Shown here: in pieces, positions 23,898 through 31,721 of the stretch | Layout of the letters: the number at the start of each line of letters is the position of its first letter | Position numbering within the stretch: position 1 is the stretch's first letter | NCBI RefSeq assembly: GCF_024721155.1 | Contig: NZ_JAHVAP010000010.1 | Span: 124,001 to 188,000 of the forward strand | Direction of reading: 5' to 3' | Length of the DNA: 64,000 nt | Origin: Mucilaginibacter phenanthrenivorans | GTDB taxonomy: Bacteria > Bacteroidota > Bacteroidia > Sphingobacteriales > Sphingobacteriaceae | Program-made: the position numbers and the translations under genes | The notes under the pieces: generated by a model | Seen by the model: only the letters and a program-made list of their open reading frames with translations | Told to the model about the DNA's origin: nothing | The model's database searches: none

Positions 23898-24650
23898 CTA
23901 ATCCGTTGACGGCTTAATTTTAAAAATCTTTTCCTTTTCAGGTATAAAAATATATTTCGATGATTCCGGCGAAGAAAAATAATGCTGTGCTGTTGCCAAA
24001 GCAATCGGCTTATCGCCATGAAGAAAGTTTTTAGCAATCATTTTATACCACGGGCTATACGCTTGCGTACTCAATAGTTTATTGCCGTTTGGCAAAAGCA
24101 GTCGTTGTAATTGTTGCATCAAATCCATAAATGCCGATAGATTACCCTTGTTGATTTTTATTTTTTCACTGGCCTCAAAAGCGTTAAGGTCATTAAGCTG
24201 ATTTTCCAGTTCTTCAATTTTGGCCTTTAACTGTGTTATTTGTTCATCTTTTTCACCAATAATTGTTTCCATTGGTTTGCTTTTATGCCATTGGTCAATT
24301 GTGGTTAAAAACTCTTGGAAACCCCTTAATTGACGGATGCGTTCATTATTGGCGGCATGGTTTGATGCGAACGGATCTTGCCTTTGAAAGTATCGGATTC
24401 TTGTTGATATAATATCTTCAACACTGTAAAAAAAAGCCTCTTCCTGGTCAGGAAACCTCTTTAAAAAATCTTCGAGGTGAAAATGGTAATAATCTGAAAA
24501 TTCAGATTCTTCAATCTCATAAAGTCTTAATAATAAGAAATTATCCTCTGCCTCTTTGTTTTGTATGAACGGCCTGCCAATTTCATAGCGATGTGGTGAC
24601 AAATCAAATCGGCCACGGAATTTAAAAAAGTTGGTTTTCTTTGGTTTCAT
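23898..24650 (-). CDS. Integrative element hypothetical protein (coiled coil)
   Basis: 250 aa from the ATG at 24650 (MKPKKTNFFKFRGRFD); an upstream in-frame ATG at 24680 is less likely. The N-terminal domain is rich in aromatic residues, a coiled coil lies near residues 140-165 (ITQLKAKIEELENQLNDLNA), and the C-terminal domain has WYKMIAKNFLHGDKPIALAT. It recurs in Bacteroidetes mobilisable elements, but no function is known to me. It is separated from the excisionase gene by about 160 bp containing a weak ATCAGCC/GGCTGAT repeat. Confidence 0.55.
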   Translation of the reverse strand: MKPKKTNFFKFRGRFDLSPHRYEIGRPFIQNKEAEDNFLLLRLYEIEESEFSDYYHFHLEDFLKRFPDQEEAFFYSVEDIISTRIRYFQRQDPFASNHAANNERIRQLRGFQEFLTTIDQWHKSKPMETIIGEKDEQITQLKAKIEELENQLNDLNAFEASEKIKINKGNLSAFMDLMQQLQRLLLPNGNKLLSTQAYSPWYKMIAKNFLHGDKPIALATAQHYFSSPESSKYIFIPEKEKIFKIKPSTD

Positions 24651-24724
24651 AGTGAAAATAAAAATGGCAAAATATCTCACAAATATTTTGCCATTAACAA
24701 CTTACCGTCAATAATTTAACATTG

Positions 24725-25258
24725 TTACCAATCTTCGGATTTGAAACCAATCCTTTTACGTGGCTTCGGGTCTTCCTTATCCTCAATCAATTCATCAAGG
24801 TAGCGAAATACTACTTCCATATTTTTATCCTGATTGTCCAGCTTAGATTTGATTTTTTCTATTTCAAGCCTTAATTCCGTATTATCCATGAACATATGGC
24901 GAATACGTGTAAAGATTCGGATAATCTGAATGTTTACATTGATGGCCCGTTCACTATTTAAGACGCTCGATAACATTGCTACACCCTGTTCTGTAAAGCA
25001 AAAGGGCATAAATCTTAAACCCATCAGGTCGGAATTGGAGATCACAATTTGTGATCTCCAATTTTGAAACTCCTCCTTAGTCATCTCAAACATGAAATCA
25101 TCAGGAAATCTTGTAATGTTCCTGCGGACGGCCTGTTTCAATATTCTCGTTTCAACATTGTACAAAACCGCGAGATCACGGTCTATCATTACTTTTTGGC
25201 CTCTGATATAGTATATCTGATTCATTACTATTTCATCAGGTATAATCGGTGTTTCCAT
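24725..25258 (-). CDS. ORF6N-domain protein
   Basis: Protein of 177 aa. The N-terminal ORF6N domain is clear (IYYIRGQKVMIDRDLAVLYN, then RNITRFPDDFMFEMTKEEF and LRFMPFCFTEQGVAMLSSVL). A helical C-terminal segment (LRLEIEKIKSKLDNQDKN) follows. ORF6N is a phage- and mobile-element DNA-binding domain related to KilA-N and Bro. It lies next to the integrase gene on the same strand and may regulate it. Confidence 0.85.
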   Translation of the reverse strand: METPIIPDEIVMNQIYYIRGQKVMIDRDLAVLYNVETRILKQAVRRNITRFPDDFMFEMTKEEFQNWRSQIVISNSDLMGLRFMPFCFTEQGVAMLSSVLNSERAINVNIQIIRIFTRIRHMFMDNTELRLEIEKIKSKLDNQDKNMEVVFRYLDELIEDKEDPKPRKRIGFKSEDW

Positions 25259-25303
25259 TATCGTATAATTTAAGTAGCTAATTGAGTTAATTTATTAGGG
25301 TGC

Positions 25304-26521
25304 TTAAATACTTGCATATTTATTTTTAAGCATGGCCATGTCTTGGCTTACTTTCAAATCAAGGATTTTAGCGTAGTGCTGTGTAGTCTTGATATTAGTA
25401 TGACCGAGCATTTTACTTACACTTTCTATAGGCACACCGTTAGATAAGGTTACGGTAGTGGCGAATGTGTGTCGGGCGATGTGGAAAGTAAGCGGTTTAT
25501 CAATCCCGCAAAGGCCAGCTATCTCTTTTAAGTAGGCATTCATTTTTTGATTTGATGCTACCGGTAACACTTTCCCAGTATTACAGCAAACAGGATTTTC
25601 TGTATATCTATCCAATAAATTCAATGCAGATGGTAATAGAGGTATTCGACTTGGCGTGTCTGTTTTTTTACGTTTGGTGTAAATCCACATTTCACCGTCA
25701 AGCCCTTTTACAATTTCCGAACTTTTAAGCTTGTTAACATCGGCATAGGCTAATCCAGTAAAACAGCAAAATAAAAAAATATCCCTCACCTGGTTAAGAC
25801 GTTCAGTTGAAAAAACCTTATTTGCCATAGCCTGTATTTCTTCCTGATTGAGGAAAGTACGGTCAACTTGTTTAATCCTTATCTTATAGTTTATAAAGGG
25901 ATCTTTCGTTAGCCATCCGCTTGCCAAACAAATACCAACTACCTTTTTGAAATTCTTGATGTATTTAAAGGCAGAGTTATTAGCGCATTTGCGTTCAGAG
26001 CGGAGATAAAACTCATAGTTGGTTATAAAATCATGGTCAATTTTTTGAATATCAATGTCTGATACTTTGTATTGCCATCTTAAATAGTCCTCTGTGTGCT
26101 TTAAAGAAGTCTTGTAGCGGATGTATGTTCCCGCTGCATATTCACTTCCAACTAAAGTGGCTACTTTCTTATTGTGGTCTTTAAATACCTCAATAAGCAT
26201 CTTGCCTTTTTCCTCTTTGCCTAAAAACTTGTTTTTTAAAGTTTCTGCGGTTACAACACTTTGTGTGTCGTTTAATTGGCGATGGGCTTCATATACCTGT
26301 GATTGCAGGTTATCCAAATAAGCATTTAAAGATTTAATTTCTTCTTTAGTGCCTTTAAACCGCCCTGCAATGCTGTTCCATAGCGATGGCTCACACTCTC
26401 GCCCGGATGTAGTTTCGGCTCGCTGTCCGTTTACGGTTATGCGTAAATAGATTGGAACGCGGCCATTTTCGTAATTTTTTGGCTTTTTTAAATAGAAAAG
26501 CAAACTGAAATTAGTTTTCAT
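25304..26521 (-). CDS. Tyrosine recombinase (integrase of the island)
   Basis: Protein of 405 aa with an N-terminal arm-type DNA-binding domain, a SAM-like core-binding domain (about 110-200) and a C-terminal catalytic domain. Seen in the catalytic part are the lysine in YTKRKKTDTPSRIPLL, the H-x-x-R box HIARHTFATTVTL and the second His plus Tyr nucleophile in LGHTNIKTTQHYAKI. The first Arg is not where expected: CFTGLAYADVNKL has Ala in the TGLR position, as in IntDOT-like enzymes. It lies 250 bp from the ssrA 3' end and points away from it, the classic position for an integrase that inserts at ssrA. Confidence 0.9.
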   Translation of the reverse strand: MKTNFSLLFYLKKPKNYENGRVPIYLRITVNGQRAETTSGRECEPSLWNSIAGRFKGTKEEIKSLNAYLDNLQSQVYEAHRQLNDTQSVVTAETLKNKFLGKEEKGKMLIEVFKDHNKKVATLVGSEYAAGTYIRYKTSLKHTEDYLRWQYKVSDIDIQKIDHDFITNYEFYLRSERKCANNSAFKYIKNFKKVVGICLASGWLTKDPFINYKIRIKQVDRTFLNQEEIQAMANKVFSTERLNQVRDIFLFCCFTGLAYADVNKLKSSEIVKGLDGEMWIYTKRKKTDTPSRIPLLPSALNLLDRYTENPVCCNTGKVLPVASNQKMNAYLKEIAGLCGIDKPLTFHIARHTFATTVTLSNGVPIESVSKMLGHTNIKTTQHYAKILDLKVSQDMAMLKNKYASI

Positions 26522-26624
26522 AATGTTTTAGCATTAAAAGTGAAACAAAATTAAGCTTGCAATCGGCTGTACACAAGATGTTCATTTATTGAACAGGTTG
26601 ATAATCAAAATGATAAGTCGTTTT

Positions 26625-26631
26625 GGTGAGT
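26625..26631. promoter_or_regulatory. Inverted copy of the ACTCACC arm repeat
   Basis: GGTGAGT, the reverse complement of ACTCACC. It extends to GGTGAGTAAG, which mirrors CTTACTCACC at the left end. Lies between the integrase start and the ssrA-proximal core. Confidence 0.45.
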
Positions 26632-26649
26632 AAGGTTTTCAGAAAGTCA

Positions 26650-26668
26650 ACTCACCGAATTACTCACC
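26650..26668. promoter_or_regulatory. Candidate integrase arm-site pair near the right end
   Basis: ACTCACCGAATTACTCACC: two ACTCACC units 12 bp apart, matching 12084-12102 in 17 of 19 positions. About 103 bp inside the right att core. Confidence 0.55.
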
Positions 26669-26707
26669 TTGCAAATGCGAAAAGATGGGTAAATAGTAAC
26701 ATTTGAC

Positions 26708-26748
26708 TATAAAAGAAATGCCTGCAATCGTGTGATTTGCAGGCATTT
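26708..26748 (-). terminator. Terminator for ssrA carried by the island
   Basis: Perfect 12-bp stem AAATGCCTGCAA / TTGCAGGCATTT (26716-26748), followed on the minus strand by a T-rich tail (CTTTTATA). It sits 23 bp beyond the att core, on the island side, in the right place to end ssrA transcripts. Confidence 0.65.
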
Positions 26749-26771
26749 ACTCTGTTTTGATACTAAATTCA

Positions 26772-26788
26772 GTGGAGCCGGAGGGATT
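26772..26788. repeat. Attachment-site core, ssrA copy (attR of the island)
   Basis: GTGGAGCCGGAGGGATT, the antisense of the tmRNA 3' acceptor/T-arm, identical to 12012-12028. Insertion here leaves the tmRNA sequence intact. Confidence 0.75.
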
Positions 26789-27139
26789 CGAACCCTCGTC
26801 CAAACATGGTATAAGGTAAGCTTTCTACATGCTTAGCTTCTGTTTAATTGTAGGGAAGGGGAAGGCCAGTTGCATGCCTGTACCGTCTTCCTTAGGTGCT
26901 TTGTTTCGCCTGCTATGCACACCATTAAGCAGGCTATTTCCGTTTTTCGATGCCCCGGTTGCCGATCCAACGAAACAGAGAACCGGCGGGACAAAAGCTA
27001 GCTAAATTCTAAATTAAGCAGCTAAGGCGTAGTTATTTTCGCCATTTGTGATTTTGAGTGTTCTGATTAGAGCGCTAATTCACCCAACGCGCTGCATGCT
27101 TACTTACTTATCTCCATCCTGTCAATTCCGGTCGACCCC
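26773..27139 (-). ncRNA. ssrA: tmRNA
   Basis: About 367 nt. The 5' end GGGGTCGACCGG pairs as acceptor stem with the 3' end CGGCTCC plus A. The T-arm GGACGAGGGTTCGAATCCCT is complete. CCA is not encoded. The tag reading frame on the minus strand gives GENNYALAA and then TAA (stop at 27014-27016), matching Bacteroidetes tags. It rescues stalled ribosomes together with SmpB. The 3' end doubles as the attachment site of at least one, probably two, integrated elements to the left. Confidence 0.95.
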
Positions 27140-27185
27140 ATTTTTTGAAGCCTTAAGTATTGAGTAAATAGTCTTAAGTCAACTG

Positions 27186-27193
27186 CAAATATA
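27186..27193 (-). promoter_or_regulatory. Possible ssrA -7 promoter box (TATATTTG)
   Basis: A TAnnTTTG match on the minus strand about 47 bp upstream of the mature tmRNA 5' end. A short precursor leader removed by RNase P would be expected. No clear -33 element. Confidence 0.35.
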
Positions 27194-27202
27194 CAGAAAA
27201 TT

Positions 27203-27295
27203 AGTAGCAGATGGTAGCGGCAGTAGCAGTTTTCGAGATATCAATTCAAATACTGCCGCTTCATAATACTACTGCTATTATTTCAAAACTGCTAC
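27203..27295. repeat. GTAGCAG/CTGCTAC short repeats with overlapping hairpins
   Basis: Three direct units (AGTAGCAG, GGTAGCGG, AGTAGCAG at 27203-27229) and two inverted pairings that share the left arm: AGCGGCAGTA (27216-27225) with TACTGCCGCT (27251-27260), and GTAGCAGTTTT (27223-27233) with AAAACTGCTAC (27285-27295). They lie between the aminotransferase stop and the ssrA promoter. Confidence 0.6.
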
Positions 27296-27305
27296 CACCT
27301 CTATT

Positions 27306-28532
27306 CTAGAGACTGCTACTTCCAGCTGCTAATGCTACTTCTCGGCCAGGGTATACCTTCAAGGCTTCATCCAGGCACTTCATTGCCTTTTCAATATCAT
27401 TATTATTCAAAACGTATGCCATTCTAACTTCGTTTAGCCCGGCGCCAGGTGTGCTGTAAAAGCCGGTTGCAGGGGCCATCATAACGGTTTGATTTTCATA
27501 GCTGAACGATTCCAACATCCATTGGCAAAATTTATCAGCATTGTCAATTGGAAGTTGCGCCACAACGTAAAAAGCCCCGCCTGGATTAGGGCAATAAACA
27601 CCTTCCATTTTATTAAGGGCGTTTACAATGGTATTCCTGCGTGTGGTATACTCCTTATTTACCGTTTCAAAATATTCGTCTGGTGTGTCAACTGCCGCCT
27701 CGCCAGCAATTTGCTCAACCATGCCGGGGCTTAACCTTGCCTGTGCAAATTTTAACCCGGCCGCAATTACTTCCTTGTTTTTGGTGATCAGGCAGCCTAA
27801 GCGTGCTCCGCATGCGCTGTAGCGCTTGCTTACGGTATCCATCACAATTACATTTTCATCCAATCCATCCAGGTGCATTAAGGAGGTAAATGTCTGGCCA
27901 TCGTAACAAAACTCACGGTAAGCCTCATCGCTGAATAAATACAGATCGTATTTTAAAGCCAGTTCCTTTAACGCTTGCAGTTCTTCCTTTGAATATAAAT
28001 ACCCGGTCGGGTTATTAGGATTGCAGATAATTATCGCCTTTGTTTTGTCGGTTATTAGCTTTTCAAACTCGCTGATAGGAGGCAGGGCAAAACCGTTTTC
28101 GATGTATGATAATATAGGTTTCACCACAATGTCACTCTGGCAGGCAAAGCCATTGTAATTGGCGTAAAAAGGCTCCGGAATTATTACCTCGTCGCCCGGA
28201 TCAAGGCAGGCCATCATCGAGATCGTTATAGCTTCCGAACCGCCGGTGGTGACAATTATATTCTCCGGGGTAATGTTATAATTCAGTTTATTATAGTATT
28301 CAGTTAGCTTTTTGCGGTAAGATAACGTACCCTCTGACGGCGTATAGGCCCAAACCTTAAAGCTGATGTTTTTTATCGCGTTCAGCATCCCTTCAGGCGT
28401 TTCTATGTCCGGTTGACCTATATTTAAATGATAAACCTTCTTACCATCCAGCTTAGCCTTATCGGCAAAAGGGGTTAATTTACGGATGGGAGAGGCAGGC
28501 ATTTGCTGCCCTTTACTTGATATTTTTGGCAT
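27306..28532 (-). CDS. PLP-dependent aminotransferase, aspartate aminotransferase type
   Basis: 408 aa from the ATG at 28532 (MPKISSKGQQMPASPIRKL). A longer opening to 28691 crosses a terminator hairpin and is rejected. Class I/II aminotransferase fold: YHLNIGQPDIETPEGM, VTTGGSEAITISMMACLDPG, the NPNNPTG motif, FSDEAYREF and the PLP lysine in VSKRYSACGARLG. It most likely makes aspartate or a related amino acid from the 2-oxo acid, but substrate specificity cannot be read from the sequence. Its C-terminal codons run into short CTGCTA repeats. Confidence 0.9.
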   Translation of the reverse strand: MPKISSKGQQMPASPIRKLTPFADKAKLDGKKVYHLNIGQPDIETPEGMLNAIKNISFKVWAYTPSEGTLSYRKKLTEYYNKLNYNITPENIIVTTGGSEAITISMMACLDPGDEVIIPEPFYANYNGFACQSDIVVKPILSYIENGFALPPISEFEKLITDKTKAIIICNPNNPTGYLYSKEELQALKELALKYDLYLFSDEAYREFCYDGQTFTSLMHLDGLDENVIVMDTVSKRYSACGARLGCLITKNKEVIAAGLKFAQARLSPGMVEQIAGEAAVDTPDEYFETVNKEYTTRRNTIVNALNKMEGVYCPNPGGAFYVVAQLPIDNADKFCQWMLESFSYENQTVMMAPATGFYSTPGAGLNEVRMAYVLNNNDIEKAMKCLDEALKVYPGREVALAAGSSSL

Positions 28533-28560
28533 GGAGCAAAAGTAGTGAATTAGTCGTAAA

Positions 28561-28585
28561 GTCCGAAAGTCTGAAAGTCCGAAAG
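28561..28585. repeat. Three tandem GTCYGAAA units
   Basis: GTCCGAAA-GTCTGAAA-GTCCGAAA in the gap upstream of the aminotransferase start. Confidence 0.7.
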
Positions 28586-28613
28586 AAGAAGTTTGGGACT
28601 TACGGGAAATAAA

Positions 28614-28638
28614 AAAGACGCGAGGTAATCGCGTCTTT
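28614..28638. terminator. Hairpin after the DUF1573 gene
   Basis: AAAGACGCGA-GGTAA-TCGCGTCTTT, a perfect 10-bp stem flanked by A and T runs. It lies between the DUF1573 stop and the aminotransferase start on the minus strand. Confidence 0.75.
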
Positions 28639-28665
28639 AAATGTCTTTTTAAACGGGGAAGTCTC

Positions 28666-29064
28666 TTAATTCGTGCTCGCTGGTTTTGCAACTACCTCGC
28701 CAACAATATTTATTGTTTTTTGCGGGATGGAAGCGTTCGAAGTTACCACGATCGGTTTATTAAAAGGTGCTGCCACAGCTGCGTTGTAGGTGATTTTAAT
28801 AGTTCCTTTTTCGCCTGCTTTAACAGGAGTTTTAGTAAAATCAGCAATGGTGCAACCGCAGGTTGGCCTAACATCCGTTAAAATAAGTGGCTCCTTACCA
28901 ACGTTAGTAAATTCAAATACCGTGGTAACAGGTGTGCCTTGCGGGATCTTGCCAAAATCGTGTTTTTCCTCGTTGAATTTAAATACAGGTTTTTCACTAT
29001 CTTGTGCAGATGCAGTAAAAGCAAAACCTAAAATTACTGCGCATATTAATAAAATCTTTTTCAT
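28666..29064 (-). CDS. DUF1573 exported protein
   Basis: Protein of 132 aa with a signal peptide (MKKILLICAVILGFAFTASAQ). One DUF1573 domain follows: FNEEKHDFGKIPQGTPVTTV, FEFTNVGKEPLILTDVRPTC, GCTIADFTKTPVKAGEKG. The Ig-like fold with a CGC motif is abundant in Bacteroidetes and secreted to the periplasm; function is not firmly established. A -7 box TATATTTG lies 20 bp upstream and a strong terminator follows. Confidence 0.9.
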   Translation of the reverse strand: MKKILLICAVILGFAFTASAQDSEKPVFKFNEEKHDFGKIPQGTPVTTVFEFTNVGKEPLILTDVRPTCGCTIADFTKTPVKAGEKGTIKITYNAAVAAPFNKPIVVTSNASIPQKTINIVGEVVAKPASTN

Positions 29065-29083
29065 AATGTATCTTTGATTTTTA

Positions 29084-29091
29084 CAAATATA
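29084..29091 (-). promoter_or_regulatory. -7 promoter box (TATATTTG) of the DUF1573 gene
   Basis: Minus-strand match to TAnnTTTG, 20 bp before the ATG. Confidence 0.5.
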
Positions 29092-29172
29092 AAAGGTTTA
29101 ATGTAATTATAAAACTATTCGTTAAACTCCATGTTTTATATGCAATAATGCCAATTACAGAATAGAATTTTA

Positions 29173-29180
29173 TAGTTTTG
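29173..29180 (+). promoter_or_regulatory. -7 promoter box (TAGTTTTG) of the E1 gene
   Basis: Match to TAnnTTTG, 20 bp before the ATG of the fused E1 gene. Confidence 0.5.
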
Positions 29181-29200
29181 CTGTCTAAACAAAATATTAT

Positions 29201-31633
29201 ATGCCCGAAACTGCAATTAACGTTACCGGTCAATTAAATACCGCTGAGCTCAGTTTTGAAGATTTTAAGAAGATTGTGATCCAGGATTACCGCATTGCCT
29301 ACGAAAGCAGGCAGGCGAGTTTGATTGGTCGCAGGGAGGTGCTCACGGGTAAGGCTAAGTTTGGAATTTTTGGCGATGGTAAGGAAGTTGCACAACTGGC
29401 TATGGCAAAAGCCTTTAAGAAAGGCGACTGGCGTGCGGGCTACTACCGCGATCAAACTTTTATGTTCGCTACGGGTATGAGTAACCTGAACGAATTCTTC
29501 GCACAGTTATATGCTTATCCTGACATCGAAAAGGACCCGGCATCAGGCGGCAGACAAATGAATTGCCATTACGCTACACGTTTTGTAAACGAGGACGGAA
29601 GCTGGACAAACCAGGCTGAAACCATGAATTGTTCGGCTGATATTTCAACAACGGGCGGTCATATGCCGCGTTTGCTGGGATTGGCTTACGCCTCAAAACT
29701 GTATCGTCAAAATAAGCAGCTTGAATATTTAGATAAATTTTCGGTAAGAGGAAACGAGGTTGCCTTTGGAACCATCGGCAATGGTTCAACTTCCGAGGGC
29801 CTATTTTTTGAAACATTTAATGCTGCAGGAGTATTGCAGGTGCCAATGGCTATTTCTGTTTGGGACGATGCTTACGCGATATCCGTCCCGGCTAAGCTGC
29901 AAACAACCAAAGAAGATATTTCCGAAATTTTAAAAGGTTTTCAGCGCGAAAAAGGCAGCAACGGCTACGAGATCTATAAAGTTAAGGGATGGGATTATGT
30001 GGCGCTGTGCGAAACTTATGAGCGCGCAATAGCGCTTTGCCGTGCCGAGCATGTGCCGGTTTTGATCCACGTAATAGAGATGACACAGCCGCAGGGCCAC
30101 TCAACATCGGGTTCGCACGAACGTTATAAGTCAAAGGAACGGCTTGCCTGGGAAGAGGAACATGACTGCCTGCTGCAGATGCGTAAATGGATGATAGCCT
30201 CCGCGGTTGCCACAGAAGCTGAGATGGACGCACTTGAGGTTACCGCCAAAAAATATGTACGGGATGTGCAAAAGCAAGTGTGGGCTGAGTTGAGTAACGA
30301 AATCGTAATTGAAATAAATGAGGCGTCGCATCTTATCGAGCGGCTTGCGCAGAATCTGCCTGAGCATGACCAACTATATGAGGTAATTGCTGAGTTGCGG
30401 AATTGTATTGACCCTGGGCGTAAGGATGTTGTTGCGGCTATCCGCAAGGCGTTACGGATTACAGTAAAACACAATACAGCGCAAAAGCAGGAACTGATAA
30501 CATGGCTTGCCAGCGAAAATATAAAAAATATCAAGCGGTATAACTCTAAATTATTTAGCGAAACACAGTATTCACCTTTAAATGTGGCGAATGTTAGCGC
30601 AAGGTATTATGAGGATTCAAAGTTTATTGATGGTCGAGAGGTGTTAAACGCATGTTTTGATGCCAACTTTGAGCGCGATAAAAGTATTGTTGCCTTTGGC
30701 GAGGATGTAGGCGCAATTGGCGATGTAAACCAGGGATTTGCCGGGCTCCAAACCAAATATGGCGATTTGCGCATCACAGATACAGGTATCCGCGAGGCAA
30801 CGATCATAGGGCAAGGCATGGGTTTGGCAATGAGGGGTTTAAAGCCGATTGCCGAAATTCAATACCTTGATTACCTGTTATATTCTATAAATGTTTTGAG
30901 TGATGATTTGGCCAGCTTGAGCTACCGTACAAGCGGCGGACAAAAGGCGCCGTTGATAGTTCGAACACGCGGCCACAGGCTGGAGGGAATCTGGCATTCA
31001 GGCTCGCCTCTCGGGCTCATATTAAACTCCATGCGTGGCCTGCATATTTGCGTTCCGCGCGACATGACCCAGGCTGCCGGTATGTATAATGTGTTGCTGC
31101 GTGGTGATGAGCCGGCTTTGGTTATTGAATGCTTGAACGGTTACCGTTTAAAGGAACGCTTGCCAGCTAACGTTGGTGAATTTACTGTGCCTTTAGGCAA
31201 AGCCGAAATATTAAATCCGGGAACTGACATTACGGTGATTTCTTATGGCTCTACGCTCCGCATTGTTATGGAAGCCGCGGTGGAGTTGGAGAAGTTGGGC
31301 ATCAGCATAGAAGTTATCGATCCGCAAACCCTGTATCCGTTTGATACCGAAAATGTATGTGGCAACTCGTTAAAGAAAACCAGCAAGTTGTTAATAGTTG
31401 ATGAAGACTTACCGGGTGCAGCATCCGCTTACATTTTGCAACGGGTAATTGAGGAACAGAGGGGCTATTATTCGCTTGATGTACAACCAAGAACACTAAC
31501 TGCCAAACATCACAGGCCACCATACGGATCTGATGGCGGATATTTTAGTAAGCCATCGCTCGACGATATTATTGAAGCAGTTTACAGCATCATGAATGAA
31601 ACGGATCCACACAGGTTTCCTTCTATTTATTGA
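29201..31633 (+). CDS. Fused 2-oxoacid dehydrogenase E1 (alpha plus beta)
   Basis: Protein of 810 aa joining E1 alpha (about residues 25-400) and E1 beta (about 470-800), probably for branched-chain 2-oxoacids or pyruvate. It makes the acyl-lipoyl E2 intermediate using thiamine diphosphate. The alpha part has DWRAGYYRDQTFMFATGM, a TPP motif read as GNGSTSEG, then ISVWDDAYAISVPA. The usual GDG...NN is changed (Asn194 for Asp, Asp222-223 for Asn-Asn), while the SGSHERYKSKERL loop is kept. The beta part has FGEDVGAIGDVNQGF, RITDTGIREATIIGQGMGLA, RSG-like YRTSGGQKAPLIVRT and a transketolase C-terminal domain. Full length for the fused Bacteroidetes form. E2 and E3 are not in the window. Confidence 0.9.
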   Translation: MPETAINVTGQLNTAELSFEDFKKIVIQDYRIAYESRQASLIGRREVLTGKAKFGIFGDGKEVAQLAMAKAFKKGDWRAGYYRDQTFMFATGMSNLNEFFAQLYAYPDIEKDPASGGRQMNCHYATRFVNEDGSWTNQAETMNCSADISTTGGHMPRLLGLAYASKLYRQNKQLEYLDKFSVRGNEVAFGTIGNGSTSEGLFFETFNAAGVLQVPMAISVWDDAYAISVPAKLQTTKEDISEILKGFQREKGSNGYEIYKVKGWDYVALCETYERAIALCRAEHVPVLIHVIEMTQPQGHSTSGSHERYKSKERLAWEEEHDCLLQMRKWMIASAVATEAEMDALEVTAKKYVRDVQKQVWAELSNEIVIEINEASHLIERLAQNLPEHDQLYEVIAELRNCIDPGRKDVVAAIRKALRITVKHNTAQKQELITWLASENIKNIKRYNSKLFSETQYSPLNVANVSARYYEDSKFIDGREVLNACFDANFERDKSIVAFGEDVGAIGDVNQGFAGLQTKYGDLRITDTGIREATIIGQGMGLAMRGLKPIAEIQYLDYLLYSINVLSDDLASLSYRTSGGQKAPLIVRTRGHRLEGIWHSGSPLGLILNSMRGLHICVPRDMTQAAGMYNVLLRGDEPALVIECLNGYRLKERLPANVGEFTVPLGKAEILNPGTDITVISYGSTLRIVMEAAVELEKLGISIEVIDPQTLYPFDTENVCGNSLKKTSKLLIVDEDLPGAASAYILQRVIEEQRGYYSLDVQPRTLTAKHHRPPYGSDGGYFSKPSLDDIIEAVYSIMNETDPHRFPSIY

Positions 31634-31651
31634 TAAGGAGCAGATTTATAA

Positions 31652-31681
31652 TTTGCCCTTTTTATAAAAAGCTTACTTTTG
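31652..31681 (+). promoter_or_regulatory. Bacteroidetes promoter upstream of the nitroreductase gene
   Basis: TTTG at 31652-31655 and TACTTTTG at 31674-31681 with an 18-bp spacer, close to the TTTG/TAnnTTTG consensus. Confidence 0.55.
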
Positions 31682-31715
31682 CGTCCTGGTTAAAATAACC
31701 GGGACGCTTTATTTT
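31681..31715 (+). terminator. Hairpin GCGTCCTGGTTA / TAACCGGGACGC with T-rich tail
   Basis: 12-bp stem with one G-U pair and an AAA loop, followed by TTTATTTT. It probably terminates the E1 transcript but also falls in the expected 5' leader of the nitroreductase mRNA. Confidence 0.6.
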
Positions 31716-31721
31716 ACATCT

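Noticed and set aside
28533..28691. Longer N-terminus for the aminotransferase
   Set aside because: It crosses a terminator hairpin and tandem GTCYGAAA repeats; MPKISSKGQQMP is the normal start.
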